NCBI GenBank assembly: GCA_041946755.1
Contig: JBHGBB010000036.1
Location: forward strand, 1-23,291
Origin: JBHGBB01 sp041946755
GTDB lineage: Bacteria; UBP4; UBA4092; JAOAEQ01
Reading direction: 5' to 3'
DNA: 23,291 bases
The notes beneath the pieces were generated by a model. It saw only the letters and a program-made list of their open reading frames with translations. It made no database searches and had not been told where the DNA came from. Below are positions 22,501 to 23,291 of this stretch, one piece after another; positions within the stretch are counted from its first letter, which is position 1, and every line of letters starts with the position of its first letter. The position numbers were made by a program, and so were the translations under genes.

Positions 22501-23291
22501 ATGAAAAAAGAGACTAAATGTATTCTGGGTTTGATGGCGGTAGTGTTGATTATCTCGTTTGGTATCTACCTAAAAACGTTAGCGCCAACAGTCAGTTTCG
22601 GAGATAGCGGCGATTTTATTTCTGCAGCCTATGTGCTGGGAATCTGCCATCCTCCGGGGTATCCCTTATATCTTATCTGCGCGAAACTGTTTAGCTGGTT
22701 GCCGATTGGAACCGATATCGCGTATCGAATAAACCTAATGAGCGCTTTTTTTGCAGCGGTTGCGGTGAGTTTGCTTTATCTCTTGATATTCCGTATCCAG
22801 CAATGGTTTTATCCCGAAGATTATTCCTTGCACGGCAATAAACCGTTAGCCGTTCCAAATTGGATATCTCATTTGGTAGCGATGGTCGGTGCGTTATCTT
22901 TTGCCTTCTCATCCAGTTTTTGGTCGCAAGCAGTGGTCGCAGAAGTGCATACCATGAACGCGGTGTTTGTGATCAGCTTGATATTAACTATTCTGGCCTA
23001 TATCAAGTTCGGCGAATTACGATTTCTATATGCGGCTTCATTTCTTTGGGGTTTGTCGTTTGGGGTACATCAAACCGGAATTTTGTTTCTTCCGATAATC
23101 CTGATTTTCTTGGTGGTAAAGGGAGTAGGAAAAAAAATATTTACTCCGGGGATATTTTTAGTATTAGTTGGATTAGCGTTTTTCGGCTGGGCAGTTCATC
23201 TCTATTTTCCACTGGTTGCAATTCGATATCCTGCTCGGAATTGGGATAATCCGCAGTATATATCGGATTTCGTCAATCTCGTGCTTCGTGC
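22501..23291 (+). CDS. DUF2723 family membrane glycosyltransferase-like protein, 3' end outside window
   Basis: This open frame from the ATG at 22501 runs to the window edge and gives 263 residues with no stop codon. After a first hydrophobic helix (about 8-24) comes VSFGDSGDFISAAYVLGICHPPGYPLY (31-57), the hallmark first loop of DUF2723 proteins, followed by several membrane helices and AEVHTMNAVF. The family is related to GT-C-fold glycosyltransferases and to TMEM260, a protein O-mannosyltransferase. The GDSGD aspartates fit the catalytic loop. Substrate and acceptor are unknown. It is the only rightward gene and diverges from the DUF1611 gene. No strong Shine-Dalgarno is seen. Confidence 0.88.
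   Translation, partial: MKKETKCILGLMAVVLIISFGIYLKTLAPTVSFGDSGDFISAAYVLGICHPPGYPLYLICAKLFSWLPIGTDIAYRINLMSAFFAAVAVSLLYLLIFRIQQWFYPEDYSLHGNKPLAVPNWISHLVAMVGALSFAFSSSFWSQAVVAEVHTMNAVFVISLILTILAYIKFGELRFLYAASFLWGLSFGVHQTGILFLPIILIFLVVKGVGKKIFTPGIFLVLVGLAFFGWAVHLYFPLVAIRYPARNWDNPQYISDFVNLVLR

Overview
The window is bacterial DNA, and all but one of its genes run leftward (minus strand). It carries a complete type I-C CRISPR-Cas locus, two ATP-synthase accessory genes and an eleven-gene complex I operon. Beyond these lie a DUF1611 gene and the start of a rightward DUF2723 membrane-protein gene. I see no rRNA, tRNA or transposase. The phylum cannot be named from sequence alone. Complex I without nuoE/F/G, short 7-bp-period repeats between operon genes and an S23-type four-helix-bundle ORF would suit an uncultivated, possibly anaerobic lineage, but that is inference.

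1-1673: CRISPR array (23 identical 32-nt repeats, 22 complete spacers, running off the left edge) and its leader. 1674-9408: cas3-cas5c-cas8c-cas7-cas4-cas1-cas2 in transcription order, tightly coupled and driven by a good sigma70-type promoter at 9379-9408. A strong internal Shine-Dalgarno and ATG inside cas8c predicts the small subunit Cas11c. The transcribed repeat ends in the 11-nt 5' handle expected of Cas5c processing, and the leader sits next to cas2, so array, leader and genes agree in direction.

9429-10307: atpI and atpZ, which normally precede atpB. Here the cas operon follows instead. 10308-20864: nuoA-[S23 ORF]-nuoB-C-D-H-I-J-K-L-M-N from a perfect-consensus promoter at 20836-20864. 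NuoB, D, I, L, M, N and H keep their hallmark residues, so the quinone-binding and proton-pumping parts look intact. The NADH module is absent, so the electron donor is not shown. NuoK has Ala where the second conserved membrane Glu is expected.

The most unusual part is a set of foldback elements with a 7-bp period (AAGTNCN units) in the gaps of the nuo operon and upstream of the DUF1611 gene. One of them, between nuoA and nuoB, brackets an S23/four-helix-bundle gene with 28-nt inverted repeats. The others look like ORF-less relatives, and three share a terminal sequence. Separately, the gap at 20865-21293 holds four near-perfect odd-length palindromes of unrelated sequence, with centres 65, 65 and 55 bp apart.
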